The notes under the pieces are model-generated. The model had not been told where the DNA came from. It did no database searches and worked only from the letters and a program-made list of their open reading frames with translations. Both the position numbers and the translations under genes were made by a program. A stretch of DNA of 64,000 bases from Favolaschia claudopus (lineage: Eukaryota; Basidiomycota; Agaricomycetes; Agaricales; Mycenaceae), in the NCBI GenBank assembly GCA_037176885.1, contig JAWWNJ010000095.1:558001-622000 (forward strand), written 5' to 3'. Below are positions 62,434 to 64,000 of the stretch, one piece after another. Numbering within the stretch: the stretch's first letter is position 1; the number at the start of each line of letters is the position of its first letter.

Positions 62434-63436
62434 AAATTGCATGTTGCGAAGATTGCGGTTTCATATTGTCGGCGACGGACATGTACATACGTATATACAC
62501 GTTCAGTTTTATCTGTCTGTGCTATGATTCCCCGTGTCGCGGGCCTTGCTACACCTTATCGTCAGGAGTCTTTATTCGCCTTTTTCAACTGAGGCGCGGT
62601 ACTGTAGGATAAAACATGTATATCGAAAGTTTGGACATAACATAGCGCAAGTAACCTCTGGTCCAGTTTCCGAATAGCAAATATCTCAATTGCCTCGGAG
62701 TCAGTACTTGAATTGGTTCTCCTCGTCATCACCTCGGTACATCTCTCAACAGCCAACCGTCAACTCCCCTCATCATCTACACCATCCCACTCCTCCCCTC
62801 CTTCTCGAATAGCGCGATCTACCTTGCCGGACTCGGACCGCCGAAATTTCGTTGTCAATTTAAACGCGTCGACCTCAGCCTCAGATTCACTACCCTAGAC
62901 TGCGCCTAGAAATCTAGCAATGAGCGCCGAGTGCCCCAGCCTTGGTCTAGCTTGTATCAGAGTCTGCGACCGTCAAGTGGGCTGTCGCGAGAAGTTCAAT
63001 ATTGCTGGTCACATGGGCGCGTAATTTCCCCATCAAATTCCTCCTTATCCGCTCCCTTCACCTTGTATTCCACAACAAGGACTTTGATCAGTTTTCCAGC
63101 CACGTTCCCTCTGTGAACGCCGCGAAAAATGGTATTTGTGCCGTAGATGGGGCTTCTTGTAGTTCATGGAAAAATCAACGGGTCACGAATTTCGGAACGA
63201 TTACTAGCGCTTGCGTCCGCCCACGACCTGTCGAGGTTTCTCTCTGCTTCTTCTCTTGGTGATTCCTCAGACGCTTGGTGTGCTCTCATCGTGCTCTCCA
63301 ACCCCTCAGTCTGCTGACTTGCGTTGCAGAAACACGAATTTCCAGCATCTTTTCCGACAACAAGCTGAATGGGCGAGATATACGAGGTACGCAGTGGTCT
63401 TCGAACGAAAACTTGCTCTAACACTGTCTCAAGACC
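62434..63436. other. intergenic or 5' part of the edge gene
   Basis: No supported gene. Exons upstream of the partial F-box-like gene may lie here (a frame with AETRISSIFSDNKLNGRDIR at about 63325-63385 ends next to a GTACGC donor), but phases did not agree, so they are not included. Confidence 0.3.
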
Positions 63437-64000
63437 GTCGGGAACGAAATCCGGAATGCGGGTCGCGAAATTACTCGGCTGAGCAACGAACTTTGGAATT
63501 TGTCTTTTCCTCGTCGTTCGCCCCCAATATCTCGGCTTAGTCGGGAGGTCCTCTCCGAAATATTCCTCTTCACTTTGTGTTTGCATGGGTTCGGGCCCTT
63601 GGACGCTCAATCGCGTATTTCAGCCGAACCATTGACACTATCCCATGTCAGCACTCGATGGCGAGACGTCGCCATTTCTACGCCCTCTCTATGGGCGACT
63701 ATCTGGATTGACCGGCCTCGCGAGGCCCATCTAATCATGACCGAAGTATGGGTCCGGTACTCCCAGCAATGCCCCCTGACCATCTATCTGCGCCAAACTC
63801 CACCTGCGCCGCAGGGGCAGCCGCCGCCATCGTTTATGGACGCTCACGAGTATGACATTACAGAGACGATCTTGATGTGTCTCGGCAACCACGTGGAACG
63901 CTGGAAGCGTGTCACCTTCTTGTTCTTCCACCGAACCCAAGAGACTCTTCTCAGTCTCCTCGAATTTGCCAAGTCTGGGGCCCCACTTCTTGAGCACGTC
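63437..64000 (+). CDS. F-box-like protein, third type, partial at window end
   Basis: Open frame from behind a CTCAAG acceptor near 63437 to the window edge: TVGNEIRNAGREITRLSNEL (coiled-coil-like), ISRLSREVLSEIFLFTLCLH, SHVSTRWRDVAISTPSLWAT, IWIDRPREAHLIMTEVWVRY, then ITETILMCLGNHVERW and SLLEFAKSGAPLLEHV. The order and the WIDRPR-x-AH block match copy I (59186-60583). The first exon(s) and the C-terminus are missing, so intactness cannot be judged. Confidence 0.65.

Noticed and set aside
1..64000. CRISPR arrays, rRNA and tRNA genes
   Set aside because: No direct-repeat and spacer array, no rRNA-like conserved blocks, and no cloverleaf with an A and B box that I could identify by eye; a tRNA could still be missed without a covariance search.

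Overview
The window is a piece of a filamentous basidiomycete genome, most likely an Agaricomycete. The evidence is: dense genes cut by many 45-60 nt GT/AG introns; basidiomycete-typical families (DUF6533 membrane proteins, TKL kinases with HGDLK in place of HRDLK, rds1-type ferritin-like secreted protein, fungal DOPA 4,5-dioxygenase, very large F-box-like families); and a Ras-regulated fungal adenylate cyclase. No CRISPR array, operon, Shine-Dalgarno site or other bacterial or viral feature was seen. Gene models were spliced by hand; where exon edges are exact I give them, otherwise the outer limits only.

Layout. 0-5.6 kb: a DUF6533-type multipass protein (-), a short-chain dehydrogenase (+) and a tyrosine-kinase-like protein kinase (-). 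5.78-8.36 kb: a probable non-autonomous DNA transposon with inverted termini, subterminal TTAATCC-type motifs and a 34-bp tandem repeat. 8.4-10.1 kb: an unrecognised protein (-). 10.86-14.87 kb: intronless phosphoribosylformylglycinamidine synthase of purine synthesis (+). 15.1-16.3 kb: a small membrane protein (+). 16.9-27.2 kb: adenylate cyclase (-), with one F-box paralog on each side in the same orientation. 28.3-30.3 kb: an Ariadne-type RBR ubiquitin ligase (-). 40.6-44.0 kb: a NIPA-type magnesium transporter (-) with one unusually long intron. 48.9-50.2 kb: a Myb/SANT-like protein (+). 56.2-58.7 kb: a secreted ferritin-like protein (+) and a DOPA-dioxygenase-like protein (-), convergent.

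The dominant theme is two interleaved, recently expanded F-box-like families. Family 1 (coiled-coil N-terminus beginning near TNYVPTDEEI, then an F-box-like region, then a leucine-rich C-terminus ending near PWTGLP) has six intact copies, one 5-nt frameshifted copy, one internally deleted copy that also lost its ATG, and at least one 3' relic. Family 2 (N-terminus MHRxLxIxEVVELICAA, one conserved intron near codon 75) has four copies. A third, more distant F-box type sits at the right end (59.2-60.6 kb and a copy running off the window). Six of the eight family-1 copies with a 5' end carry a GGTTAGGGTTA-like element 48-90 bp before the start. Such families are generally thought to feed substrates to SCF ubiquitin ligases; the substrates here cannot be read from sequence. 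A MITE with TA target duplication, a Cys-rich small secreted protein and a 5-nt micro-exon are further points of interest.
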